Positions 15,233 to 22,252 of a DNA stretch of 24,897 nucleotides are shown piece by piece. Within the stretch, counting starts at the first letter, position 1. Each line of letters opens with the position of its first letter. The notes under the pieces are model-generated. The model was given only the letters and a program-made list of their open reading frames with translations, did no database searches and was not told the origin of the DNA. The DNA is from a virus: the IMG/VR virus record IMGVR_UViG_3300027508_000048, positions 1-24,897 of that record; one strand, 5' to 3'. A program made the position numbers and the translations under genes.

Positions 15233-16026
15233 TGAGAATAGGTATAGTAGGACTAGGTGCAGTTGGCACAGCAAACAAGCAAGGGTTTGAACATTTAAAC
15301 CACGAAGTAATCGGACATGACATCAAGCATAATACAAAAATACAAGATGTTATAAACAGCGAAATTGTATTTGTTTGTGTTCCTACTCCGCAGTCTGCAG
15401 ATGGCAGTTGCGATACAAGCATAATCGAAAGTGTAATTGCAGAACTCGGCACCCACGAGTATAAAGGTATTATTGCAATACGCAGCACAGTTGAGCCAGG
15501 ATTTACACAGCACATGATAGACAAATTTAAAAGTTTGACTATTTGCTTTGTTCCAGAGTTTTTAAGAGAACGTTGTGCAACAGATGATTTTATTCATAAT
15601 CACAAACTACTTGCAGTAGGCACACACGACATTTGGGTATATAGAAAAGTTGTTCGGGCGCACGGAGACTTACCTCAGCATACAGAACACTTAACTCCTA
15701 GTGAAGCAGAAGTGCTAAAATATTACAACAACGTATATGCAGCATTGCGTGTTACGTTTGCCAATGTAATGTATGAAATATGTGATAAATTAAATTGTGA
15801 TTATACAACTATCAAAAATGCTTATATTAAAACCGGAAAAGCAACAGACATGTATTTAGATGTAAATCCAAGTTTGCGAGGGTACGGTGGCATGTGTTTA
15901 CCTAAAGATACACAAGCTATAGCTGCATTGCTAGATAAACTAGAGCTTGACTTTGATCTGATCAAAAGTATAAATCACGACAACAGCAAGTTAAAAAGAA
16001 CAGTGTTCAATGGTATGAGAGAATGA
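15232..16026 (+). CDS. UDP-glucose 6-dehydrogenase-like, short form
   Basis: The protein has 264 residues, against about 390-450 for the bacterial family. It has the N-terminal Rossmann motif GLGAVG (7-12), VCVPTP (48-53), RSTVEPGFT (84-92), FVPEFLRE (106-113), the central helix with K163YYNN, and the catalytic cysteine C222 in GGMCLPKDT. It ends soon after INHDNS, so the C-terminal UDP-binding domain is absent. Known family members oxidise UDP-glucose (or UDP-ManNAc and similar) in two NAD+ steps to a uronic acid. The missing domain means substrate binding must be completed another way, for instance by a dimer partner. It overlaps both neighbours by 1-4 bases. Confidence 0.88.
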   Translation: MRIGIVGLGAVGTANKQGFEHLNHEVIGHDIKHNTKIQDVINSEIVFVCVPTPQSADGSCDTSIIESVIAELGTHEYKGIIAIRSTVEPGFTQHMIDKFKSLTICFVPEFLRERCATDDFIHNHKLLAVGTHDIWVYRKVVRAHGDLPQHTEHLTPSEAEVLKYYNNVYAALRVTFANVMYEICDKLNCDYTTIKNAYIKTGKATDMYLDVNPSLRGYGGMCLPKDTQAIAALLDKLELDFDLIKSINHDNSKLKRTVFNGMRE

Positions 16027-16622
16027 AAAAAAATCCTTTACGTGGAAAGTCCGAAGCACAAGCAGGACAAGATTTATTTGCATTAGAAGTTTGCAAAAAT
16101 AAAACCTATATTGAAATCGGCGGCAGTCATCCGAGACGCATCAATAACACATTCAATCTAGATTCCAATCACGGATGGAAAGGATTTAGTATTGAACTAA
16201 ACGACAAGTGGAACAATGCATGGGACACATCATCAAGAAACAATCCTTGTTATTTTAAAAACGCACTTACATTTGATTACCTTGCAGCAATTCGCGAACA
16301 AGGAATGAATACTAAGGTTGGATATTTGAGCTGTGACATTGAACCGCCTAATAACACATATGCAGCTTTACAGCGTGTAATCAATCAAGGCGTTGAGTTT
16401 GAATGTATTACATTTGAACACGATTGGTATAATTTCCCTGATACAACCTTTAACGAACAAGCAACCGACTTTTTAAAGAAGCACGGATATAAAGTTGCTG
16501 TTAGAGATGTATTTTGTAAAAAGTCTTGGCTACCATACGAAACATGGTACGTTCGTGAAGACATAGTATTCGAAGAACTAGACTTTCAACAATGGCGTGC
16601 AAACAAGGTACAAACTCTATAA
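16023..16622 (+). CDS. FkbM-like methyltransferase
   Basis: The protein has 199 residues. Motif I is a variant, TYIEIGGSHPRRINNTFNL, followed by HGWKGFSIEL, which is the FkbM pattern of a SAM-binding loop and acidic residue. LSCDIEPPNNTYAALQRVI corresponds to the second FkbM signature. The glycine-rich loop is degenerate (GGSHPRR rather than GANxG), so activity is not certain. By analogy it would O-methylate a sugar in the glycan made here; it differs clearly from the first methyltransferase at 4390. ATGA overlap with the dehydrogenase before it and TAATG overlap with the small gene after it. Confidence 0.75.
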   Translation: MKKNPLRGKSEAQAGQDLFALEVCKNKTYIEIGGSHPRRINNTFNLDSNHGWKGFSIELNDKWNNAWDTSSRNNPCYFKNALTFDYLAAIREQGMNTKVGYLSCDIEPPNNTYAALQRVINQGVEFECITFEHDWYNFPDTTFNEQATDFLKKHGYKVAVRDVFCKKSWLPYETWYVREDIVFEELDFQQWRANKVQTL

Positions 16623-16906
16623 TGTTAATAGACCGTCCCGATTTAGTTGAATTGATTGGTGAGTCATTGATATATGAACAAGCCAACAGTGTAACATATG
16701 CACGTTTTAGAGATGAACCGAAAAAAAGTTTATATGCAGGACGTTGGATAATCGGTGGTAGTGCTGAAGAAATTGCTATAGCACAAGGTTATTTGAGTTA
16801 TGATAGTTGGAAAGAATTATTCAGTTTAGCAGACAAAAATCCTACTCTTAGAAAACAACTTGACAAAACTCTTGACATATATTATCTTATAAAAAATGGA
16901 AAATAA
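16622..16906 (+). CDS. Small unknown protein before kdsA
   Basis: The protein has 94 residues starting MLIDRPDLVELIG at 16622, chosen because the ATG overlaps the preceding stop (TAATG). An upstream in-frame ATG at 16592 would need a 31-base overlap. The content is mostly helical and charged (EEIAIAQGYLSYDSWKELFSLADKNPTLRKQLDKTLDIYYLI). No motif is recognised. Its position inside the glycan operon, directly before the Kdo genes, suggests a link to glycan synthesis, but no function can be assigned. Confidence 0.7.
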   Translation: MLIDRPDLVELIGESLIYEQANSVTYARFRDEPKKSLYAGRWIIGGSAEEIAIAQGYLSYDSWKELFSLADKNPTLRKQLDKTLDIYYLIKNGK

Positions 16907-16907
16907 A

Positions 16908-17687
16908 ATGAAAATTATAGCAGGACCTTGTCAGCACGAGAGCTTGGAGCAAAGTAAAGAAATTGCACTCGAGTGCAAGCGTGTTTGCGATCAGTATGGA
17001 TTTGAATATTATTTCAAAGCATCATTTGACAAAGCTAATCGTACAAGCATCAATGGCAAACGTGGAGTAGGGCTGTCTTCAACTATACACGATTTCCGTG
17101 TACTAAAGGAAGAACTAGGATTAAAAATTCTAACAGACGTTCACGATCAAAACCACGTGTTTCATGTTAAGGATGTAGTAGATGTGATACAGATACCAGC
17201 ATTTTTGTGCAGGCAAACTGATCTTATTATAGCAGCGTGTAATACAGGAAAAATTGTCAATATTAAAAAAGGACAGTTTCTTGCACCATGGGACGTAGCT
17301 GGAATACTAAGTAAGTGTACAGATGCTAAAGAAATATGGATAACCGAAAGGGGAACTAGCTTTGGATATAATACCTTGGTTGTTGATTTCACCGGCCTTA
17401 ATTATATGCTCGATAATTTTGATGTACCTATTGTTTTCGACGCCACGCACAGTGTACAAAAGCCAGGCGGCCGTGGAACTAGTAGCGATGGCAATCGTTC
17501 TTATGTCCCTGGCTTGGCTCGTGCAGCTAGTGCTTTAGGAATTAAAAATTTCTTTTTAGAAGTTCATCCTGATCCAGATAATGCACCTAGCGACGGACCA
17601 AACATGTTGCATTTAAAAGACTTTGAAGATGTTGTAAAACAAATTAAAGTAATCGGTGATGCAGCAAGGGGGTATACTTGGTTATGA
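16908..17687 (+). CDS. kdsA: 3-deoxy-D-manno-octulosonate 8-phosphate synthase
   Basis: The protein has 259 residues from MKIIAGPC at 16908, preferred over the ATG at 16896 because GGAAA lies a few bases upstream. It condenses phosphoenolpyruvate with arabinose 5-phosphate to Kdo-8-phosphate, the first committed step to Kdo. Signature blocks are all present: AGPCQHES, KASFDKANRTS, LTDVHD, QIPAFLCRQTDL, IKKGQFLAPWD, TERGTSFGYN, FDATHSVQKPGG, and EVHPDPDNAPSDGPNML. C8, H181, E218 and D229 match the metal ligands of the metal-dependent class (C11, H185, E222, D233 in the Aquifex enzyme); Asn replaces Cys in the E. coli class. The stop overlaps the kdsB start (ATGA). Confidence 0.95.
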   Translation: MKIIAGPCQHESLEQSKEIALECKRVCDQYGFEYYFKASFDKANRTSINGKRGVGLSSTIHDFRVLKEELGLKILTDVHDQNHVFHVKDVVDVIQIPAFLCRQTDLIIAACNTGKIVNIKKGQFLAPWDVAGILSKCTDAKEIWITERGTSFGYNTLVVDFTGLNYMLDNFDVPIVFDATHSVQKPGGRGTSSDGNRSYVPGLARAASALGIKNFFLEVHPDPDNAPSDGPNMLHLKDFEDVVKQIKVIGDAARGYTWL

Positions 17688-18355
17688 CTACAGCTATTCT
17701 TATACCAGCAAGATTTAGTAGTTCTCGATTTCCGGCTAAAATGCTTGCTGGGTTGAACGGAGTACCTCTTGTTCGGCACGTATATGATAAGTGCAAAGCA
17801 ACAGGATTAGATACCTACGTGTTAACCGATGAGCGTCGAATTGCACATCAAATACCTTACAGTGATGTAATTTTTACAAATGATGCAGAAAATGGTACAG
17901 ACCGTTGTATGCAGGTTATTGATAGAGACTTGCAATACGATCGTTACATAAATGTTCAAGGCGACATGCCCGACATTACTACAGAAATTATACGTGCTGT
18001 CGAATCGCAGTTGCAACACAGCGATGTATCAACTGCATATACTACAATGGATTTTAACTTGCGAAATGATCCAAACACTGTTAAAATGATACACACTAGA
18101 GGAAGAGCTCATTGGTTTTGTAGAGCAAGTCTTATGTATGGTGATCATCACTTGGGTGTTTATGGATACAACAGAGAAGCAAAAGTTATGTATAAAAATA
18201 GTACCAAATTTCCAGAAGAAGACATCGAAGCTCTTGAACAACTACGTTGGATACAAAACGGTATTAAGGTTGGTGTAGTAGAGGTTGACTTCAACGGAAT
18301 CGAAATTAACACTCCTGAAGACCTAATCGCGTGGCATCATAAAAATGGCAAATAA
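17684..18355 (+). CDS. kdsB: CMP-Kdo synthetase (3-deoxy-manno-octulosonate cytidylyltransferase)
   Basis: The protein has 223 residues from the ATG at 17684, which overlaps the kdsA stop. A TTG at 17678 is open in frame, but AAGGGGG at 17666-17672 and the ATGA overlap favour 17684. It activates Kdo with CTP to CMP-Kdo. Motifs: IPARFSSSRFPAKML (7-21), NGTDRC (70-75), INVQGDMPDI (89-98), LGVYGYNRE, LEQLRWIQNG and IEINTPEDL. The usual VQGDEP is VQGDMP here, an unusual change near the nucleotide site. It is slightly shorter than bacterial KdsB (about 245-250). Together with kdsA it could supply CMP-Kdo, though a Kdo-8-phosphate phosphatase is not seen in the window. Confidence 0.92.
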   Translation: MTTAILIPARFSSSRFPAKMLAGLNGVPLVRHVYDKCKATGLDTYVLTDERRIAHQIPYSDVIFTNDAENGTDRCMQVIDRDLQYDRYINVQGDMPDITTEIIRAVESQLQHSDVSTAYTTMDFNLRNDPNTVKMIHTRGRAHWFCRASLMYGDHHLGVYGYNREAKVMYKNSTKFPEEDIEALEQLRWIQNGIKVGVVEVDFNGIEINTPEDLIAWHHKNGK

Positions 18356-18809
18356 ACATATCGATCTATTTAAAGAAATGATGCCAGCAATTGATCACGG
18401 TGCAAAGTCTGCATGGGACGAAGCAAACGACGACGAGCGTAAAGAAATCAAAGGCGACTTGTGGAATCTAAATAGATACATTAGTAGTGTAAACGGCGAT
18501 CGTAGAAAACAAGAAATGCTGTTATACAAAGTAAACTTGCTTTATAACAAGGACTGGGCTACACTTTCGTCACATCCTAAGCTACAGTGGATGCTACTTT
18601 GTATAGCAGGAAAAACTGGAAAAAAAGAATTCCATCCATGGATTAAACTTGAGCGTAAAAAAGACACAAGCAATAAAGCTATAAAATTTTTACTAGAAAT
18701 ATATCCAACAATGAAATATGATGAGGCCGAACTACTTGCTAGAATATCTACAAAAAAAGAACTTAAACAACTTGCCGAAGAACACGGGTACGACAAGGTT
18801 GACTTCTAA
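18345..18809 (+). CDS. 62: Probable sliding-clamp loader small subunit (gp62-like)
   Basis: The protein has 154 residues, mostly helical. The pattern DLFKEMMPAIDHG, then NLNRYISSVNGD, then a helical block with FHPWIKLERKK and AIKFLLEIYPTMKYDEAELLARISTKKELKQLAEEHG resembles the short clamp-loader A subunit of marine T4-like phages and, distantly, T4 gp62 (187 residues; compare its GKWAKL and IIKLLAKRYQ region). gp62 joins gp44 to load the gp45 clamp. This is pattern recognition and I could not test it. The start overlaps the kdsB end by 11 bases. It lies away from the usual gp44 and gp45 neighbours. Confidence 0.6.
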   Translation: MANKHIDLFKEMMPAIDHGAKSAWDEANDDERKEIKGDLWNLNRYISSVNGDRRKQEMLLYKVNLLYNKDWATLSSHPKLQWMLLCIAGKTGKKEFHPWIKLERKKDTSNKAIKFLLEIYPTMKYDEAELLARISTKKELKQLAEEHGYDKVDF

Positions 18810-19482
18810 ATCACATACATGCGAATATTGTAATAAAAGTTTTAGCAAAGAACAGACATTGCTAGTTCACGTCTGTGAACAAAAAAGCAGGCACTTACAA
18901 AAAAACGAGAAACGTGTACAACTTGGGTTTTATGCGTTTCAACGCTTTTATAAGTTAAGCACTGGGCACAAGACTGAAAAGACTTACAGCGAGTTTGCTA
19001 GATCGTCGCTGTACAATGCGTTTGTTAAGTTCGGTAGCTTTGTTAACAATGTAAGACCGCTGTATCCTGACAAGTACATTGACTATGTAGTAACCAGCGG
19101 TGTTAAACTCGATCATTGGTGCAGAGACGACTTGTATGAAAAATACGCTGTCAATCTTATCAACAAAGAGGGTGTAGAAACTGCACTAGAGAGATCTGTA
19201 AACACAATGGTTGAATGGGCAGAAGAACACAACAGCGTCTGGAATCATTACTTCTTATACGCCAGTATAAACCGAATTACATGGGACATTAGAGATGGAA
19301 AAATATCTCCGTGGCTAGTTCTTAATTGCAAGTCAGGCAAAGAAGTTTTAGGCAAGCTCAACGATGAACAACTTAACATGTTGACAAATATTTTAAATCC
19401 ACAACACTGGGCACTGAGATTTAATCGTCAACCTAAAGATGTAGAGCTGGTTAAAAACATTGCAAAGGAAGCAAATCTATAA
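18799..19482 (+). CDS. Zinc-finger-like conserved phage protein
   Basis: The frame is open from an ATG at 18718, but that would overlap the previous gene by 92 bases. A TTG at 18799 overlaps it by only 11 and places MTSKSHTCEYC at the N-terminus, which I prefer (227 residues). The N-terminus carries a finger: C-x2-C (CEYCNKSFSKEQTLLVH), with His and Cys 12-14 residues on (LVHVCEQKSRH). A long conserved helical region follows (FYAFQRFYKL, FVKFGSFVNNVRPLYPDKYIDYVV, GVKLDHWCRDDLYEKY, WNHYFLYASINRITWDIRDGKISPWLVLNC). I associate this protein with marine T4-like phages but know no function. It sits between a probable clamp-loader subunit and the DnaE-like protein, so a replication role is possible. 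Confidence 0.78.
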   Translation: MTSKSHTCEYCNKSFSKEQTLLVHVCEQKSRHLQKNEKRVQLGFYAFQRFYKLSTGHKTEKTYSEFARSSLYNAFVKFGSFVNNVRPLYPDKYIDYVVTSGVKLDHWCRDDLYEKYAVNLINKEGVETALERSVNTMVEWAEEHNSVWNHYFLYASINRITWDIRDGKISPWLVLNCKSGKEVLGKLNDEQLNMLTNILNPQHWALRFNRQPKDVELVKNIAKEANL

Positions 19483-20036
19483 TGGATATTGATATTGACT
19501 TTGCAGACAGAACTGCAATTTTATCCAAGCTACAACATCACGTAGCAGCACTCGAAACCGGCAAGAAGCACAACACTGGTATCTATGTTACGCCTGTACC
19601 ACACAATCCAATAGACAACATTGCAACCATTGACTACAAGATTGCTGAGGATAGAGGATACTTTAAGATAGACTTTTTGAACGTTAACATTTACAAAGAT
19701 GTTAACGACGAAGAGCACTTAACTGAGTTATTGAATAAAGAACCGCTGTGGGAATTATTACAGCACAACGAAGTAGTGGATCAGTTGTTTCACGTATCTG
19801 GTCACGGTGATATTTTAAGAATACTAAAGCCAAGTGATGTTGAAGAATTAGCATGTGCGCTGGCAATTATTAGACCAGCAAAAAGATATTTGCTAAACAC
19901 CGGCTGGGAAAAAATTAAAAACGAAGCCTGGACTAAACCCGATGGTAACCAGTATTACTTTAAAAAGGCTCACGCAATTTCTTATGCGTTTGCAGTAATA
20001 GTACATTTAAATTTAATTTGTGAACACGCTATCTAA
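19482..20036 (+). CDS. Miniature DNA polymerase III alpha (DnaE)-like protein
   Basis: The protein has 184 residues, yet it carries, in the same order, several signature blocks of the roughly 1100-residue bacterial replicative polymerase alpha subunit. MDIDIDFADR (1-10) resembles the palm motif P-D-F-D-x-D-F; KKHNTGIYVTPVPHNPI (28-44) resembles the KHAGGVVIAP region; YFKIDFLNVNI (60-70) resembles the KFDFLGL palm motif; FHVSGHGDILRILKPSDVEELACALAIIRPAKR (103-135) resembles the AVFQLES, RLxPxxFEDLIALVALxRPG region; and FKKAHAISYAFA (160-171) resembles the FNKSHAxAYAL region. D4, D6 and D64 align with the three catalytic aspartates. PHP, thumb and most of the fingers are absent. The start overlaps the previous stop by one base. 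Whether it polymerises, regulates or binds a host factor is unknown. Confidence 0.65.
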   Translation: MDIDIDFADRTAILSKLQHHVAALETGKKHNTGIYVTPVPHNPIDNIATIDYKIAEDRGYFKIDFLNVNIYKDVNDEEHLTELLNKEPLWELLQHNEVVDQLFHVSGHGDILRILKPSDVEELACALAIIRPAKRYLLNTGWEKIKNEAWTKPDGNQYYFKKAHAISYAFAVIVHLNLICEHAI

Positions 20037-20397
20037 TTTTTTTTATAAGCTGAACACTTTTACGTTTTACTCTTTTAATTGCTAAGTTGTTAATATTAAC
20101 ACACGGTCCTATTACTAATTTTACATCCTTGCTGTTCATTGTTATCATACAGTAGCGTAACGACTCAATTTCTTTTCTAAGAAAAATGTTGATAGGTATC
20201 ATTCTGTTTGATTCCCACCACCATATTTCTCCTAAATCAACCAACAACCGTTTATGCTCATTATTTTTTAAATTAGTATAAACAAACATTGTTGTAACAT
20301 ATTGATCTTGGTTTGAAATGATTCCGACATATTCGTTGCCGCCATATGCAACAACGCTGATGTAAGGAAACTGAGCTTCTATATCTTTTAATAACAT
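20029..20397 (-). CDS. Conserved phage protein, inverted gene
   Basis: The protein has 122 residues on the minus strand. MLLKDIEAQFPYISVVAYGGNEYVGIISNQD, then MFVYTNL, then DLGEIWWWESNRMIPINIFLRKE and KLVIGPCVNINNLAIKRVKRKS; the C-terminus is very basic (KRVKRKSVQLIKKIR). I recall similar hypothetical proteins in marine T4-like phages, without function. The aromatic WWWESNR cluster followed by a basic tail could contact nucleic acid. It converges on the DnaE-like gene with an 8-base overlap (20029-20036) and diverges from the structural-type gene at 20429, with only 31 bases between them. It is the second of two isolated minus-strand genes. Confidence 0.78.
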   Translation of the reverse strand: MLLKDIEAQFPYISVVAYGGNEYVGIISNQDQYVTTMFVYTNLKNNEHKRLLVDLGEIWWWESNRMIPINIFLRKEIESLRYCMITMNSKDVKLVIGPCVNINNLAIKRVKRKSVQLIKKIR

Positions 20398-20401
20398 TTA
20401 C

Positions 20402-20409
20402 AATAAATA
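20402..20409 (+). promoter_or_regulatory. Late-type promoter AATAAATA
   Basis: AATAAATA matches the late promoter pattern NATAAATA reported for marine T4-like phages and 7 of 8 bases of the T4 consensus TATAAATA. It lies 20 bases before the start of a probable virion gene at 20429 and downstream of the start of the divergent gene. That spacing leaves room for a short leader with AGGA at 20419-20422. Confidence 0.55.
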
Positions 20410-20428
20410 CTTTATATTAGGATCCGGC

Positions 20429-21217
20429 ATGCAATTAGTACCCAGATATTTAGTCAACGACAGAATAATTGTAGTATCAAATGATGCTGGATTCGTTACG
20501 GAGTTTAGACCAGTGTATAGTAGAACAATAAAAGTTTACAAAGGTATTGATAATACCATACAATTCAGATTATTAAATGCAGATCAAAAACCAGTAACGA
20601 TAGAAGATAGTCCAGTGTTTGTAGCATTTGATGAAAATCAATCAAAGATTATAGAACGATCATGTACAGTCACTGACGACTCTACAACTGAAACTCGCGG
20701 AATGTTTGAAGTTGAAATAACAGAAAACGACTTGCTTAACATACAGCAACAGTATATTTCGTTTAACATTTATCTTGAAGCCACAGATGGACAAAGACAA
20801 GTAACCTATTCAAATAGAAACTTTGATAGTATGGGAATAATTTATATAGATTCTCGATCATATCCAGGACCAAAGTCTGCGCAAGAGCTTGCTTCCTTTG
20901 TAGAAGAAGATGACTATTGGGTAGCTGGCAGTACAGACGCAACCAAAATTACTGCATCACCGGGGTTAAATGGCAACGAAGCGTTGCACACTGTTGCAGT
21001 ATATACAAATGAATTTGTAGGAACTGTTGAAGTACAAGCAACACTAGACAATCAAATTTCCGGACTCAACAATTGGACAACTGTTAGCACATTAACATTT
21101 GACGGCACCGAATCTGAGCCTGTGCCTGCAAACTTTAATGGTGTGTTTACATATTTGCGATTCAAAGCAAGTGCCGATCCTGCTGATAAAATTACCAAAA
21201 TATTAGTTAGAAACTAA
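20429..21217 (+). CDS. Probable virion structural protein
   Basis: The protein has 262 residues. It is strand-rich with no membrane segment. Residues 1-135 (LVPRYLVNDRIIVVSND, YSRTIKVYKGIDNTIQFRLLNADQKPV, FVAFDENQSKIIERS, ISFNIYLEATDGQRQVTYSN) form a beta-domain seen in tail- or baseplate-associated proteins of marine T4-like phages. The C-terminal part (VAVYTNEFVGTVEVQATLDNQISGLNNW, NGVFTYLRFKASADPADKITKILVRN) is a second beta-domain, resembling adhesin- or fibre-attachment-type folds. The late-type promoter directly upstream supports expression with virion genes, in contrast to its replication-gene neighbours. The precise virion location is not known. Confidence 0.75.
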   Translation: MQLVPRYLVNDRIIVVSNDAGFVTEFRPVYSRTIKVYKGIDNTIQFRLLNADQKPVTIEDSPVFVAFDENQSKIIERSCTVTDDSTTETRGMFEVEITENDLLNIQQQYISFNIYLEATDGQRQVTYSNRNFDSMGIIYIDSRSYPGPKSAQELASFVEEDDYWVAGSTDATKITASPGLNGNEALHTVAVYTNEFVGTVEVQATLDNQISGLNNWTTVSTLTFDGTESEPVPANFNGVFTYLRFKASADPADKITKILVRN

Positions 21218-21246
21218 TTGACTTAACACTACTACGGTGCTAATAT
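21218..21246 (+). promoter_or_regulatory. Sigma70-like promoter before primase
   Basis: TTGACT (21218-21223) and TAATAT (21241-21246) are spaced by 17 bases, a near-consensus sigma70 promoter. The expected transcription start near 21253 would fall at the primase ATG (21254), so the message could be leaderless or start with a very short leader. Confidence 0.55.
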
Positions 21247-21253
21247 ATACAAT

Positions 21254-22252
21254 ATGAGCATCGTGTCTGATCTTCTGAATGTGTACTTGCCTGCAAAGCG
21301 CAAAACTACCCCAAGCGGTTGGGTGAGTTTTAATGCTCCCTGCTGTGTACACAACGGAGAGAACGTAGACACTAGAGCAAGAGGTGGATTAATCACCGAA
21401 GGCGAAGTTATCAGCTATCACTGTTTCAACTGTGGTTTCAAGGCAAGCTGGCAGCCTGGACGCAACCTAAGTCATAAATTTAAAAAATTATTAGAATGGC
21501 TTAACGCACCTGATAACGAAATTACAAAACTTGCACTAGATGTTATGCGCATCAACGAAGGTGTAGAAGTTCAAAAACATTCTATCGAGATGCCGACGTT
21601 TACAACAGTACCGTTACCGGATGATGCTGTTCGTCTTAGAGACATACCCGACTACAATGAAAACTGTTTAGCGTTTGAACAGTTTTTAAAGGTTGTAGAT
21701 TACATGGGACAACGCAATCTAAAACTTGACGACACAGACTATTATTGGTCTCCTAGTCTTGCTTACAGAGAACGACTTATCATACCTTTCTTCTACGAAA
21801 ATCGTGTTGTTGGTTGGAGCAGTCGTAGTGTAAACCCAGACAAGCAACCGAAGTATCTTACAGAATCACAGCCTGGATTTGTGTATGGGTTAGATGAGCA
21901 ACGCCCTCAAAAAGTGTTTACGTTGGTGTGTGAAGGACCAATTGATGCTATACAAATTGAAGGGTGTGCGTTACTAGGAAGTGAAATAAATGATGCTCAG
22001 GCATTGTTGTTAAATAGGCTAGGCAAAGACATATATGTTGTTCCTGATAGAGACAAAGCCGGTAGCAAGTTAATTGAACAAGCTATTGACCGAGGCTGGG
22101 GTGTTAGTATGCCAGACTGGGATCTTGAAATCAACGACATAAGTGATGCTGTAGCCAAGTACGGAAGACTATATACACTGTATAGCATTGTAAGTGCTGC
22201 TGAAAGCAGCCCATTAAAAATAAGGTTAAAAGCAAAAAGATGGTTTGGATAA
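21254..22252 (+). CDS. 61: DNA primase gp61
   Basis: The protein has 332 residues (T4 gp61 342). An N-terminal zinc-binding domain carries C30/C31, H33, C57 and C60 in APCCVHNGEN and YHCFNCGF. The TOPRIM catalytic domain has VCEGPIDAIQ with E227 and VVPDRDKAG with D265 and D267. The region YRERLIIPFFYENRVVGWSSR is the characteristic primase core strand pair. It lays down RNA primers for lagging-strand synthesis together with the gp41 helicase, encoded 1.8 kb downstream. No Shine-Dalgarno is visible upstream of the ATG. The last 13 bases overlap the 37-residue gene that follows. Confidence 0.93.
   Translation: MSIVSDLLNVYLPAKRKTTPSGWVSFNAPCCVHNGENVDTRARGGLITEGEVISYHCFNCGFKASWQPGRNLSHKFKKLLEWLNAPDNEITKLALDVMRINEGVEVQKHSIEMPTFTTVPLPDDAVRLRDIPDYNENCLAFEQFLKVVDYMGQRNLKLDDTDYYWSPSLAYRERLIIPFFYENRVVGWSSRSVNPDKQPKYLTESQPGFVYGLDEQRPQKVFTLVCEGPIDAIQIEGCALLGSEINDAQALLLNRLGKDIYVVPDRDKAGSKLIEQAIDRGWGVSMPDWDLEINDISDAVAKYGRLYTLYSIVSAAESSPLKIRLKAKRWFG

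Noticed and set aside
15177-15524. 115-codon minus-strand frame opposite the epimerase and dehydrogenase
   Set aside because: Shadow of two well-supported plus-strand genes; no RBS and no coherent motif.
20037-20044. Run of eight T as an intrinsic terminator after the DnaE-like gene
   Set aside because: No convincing hairpin precedes the T run on the plus strand.
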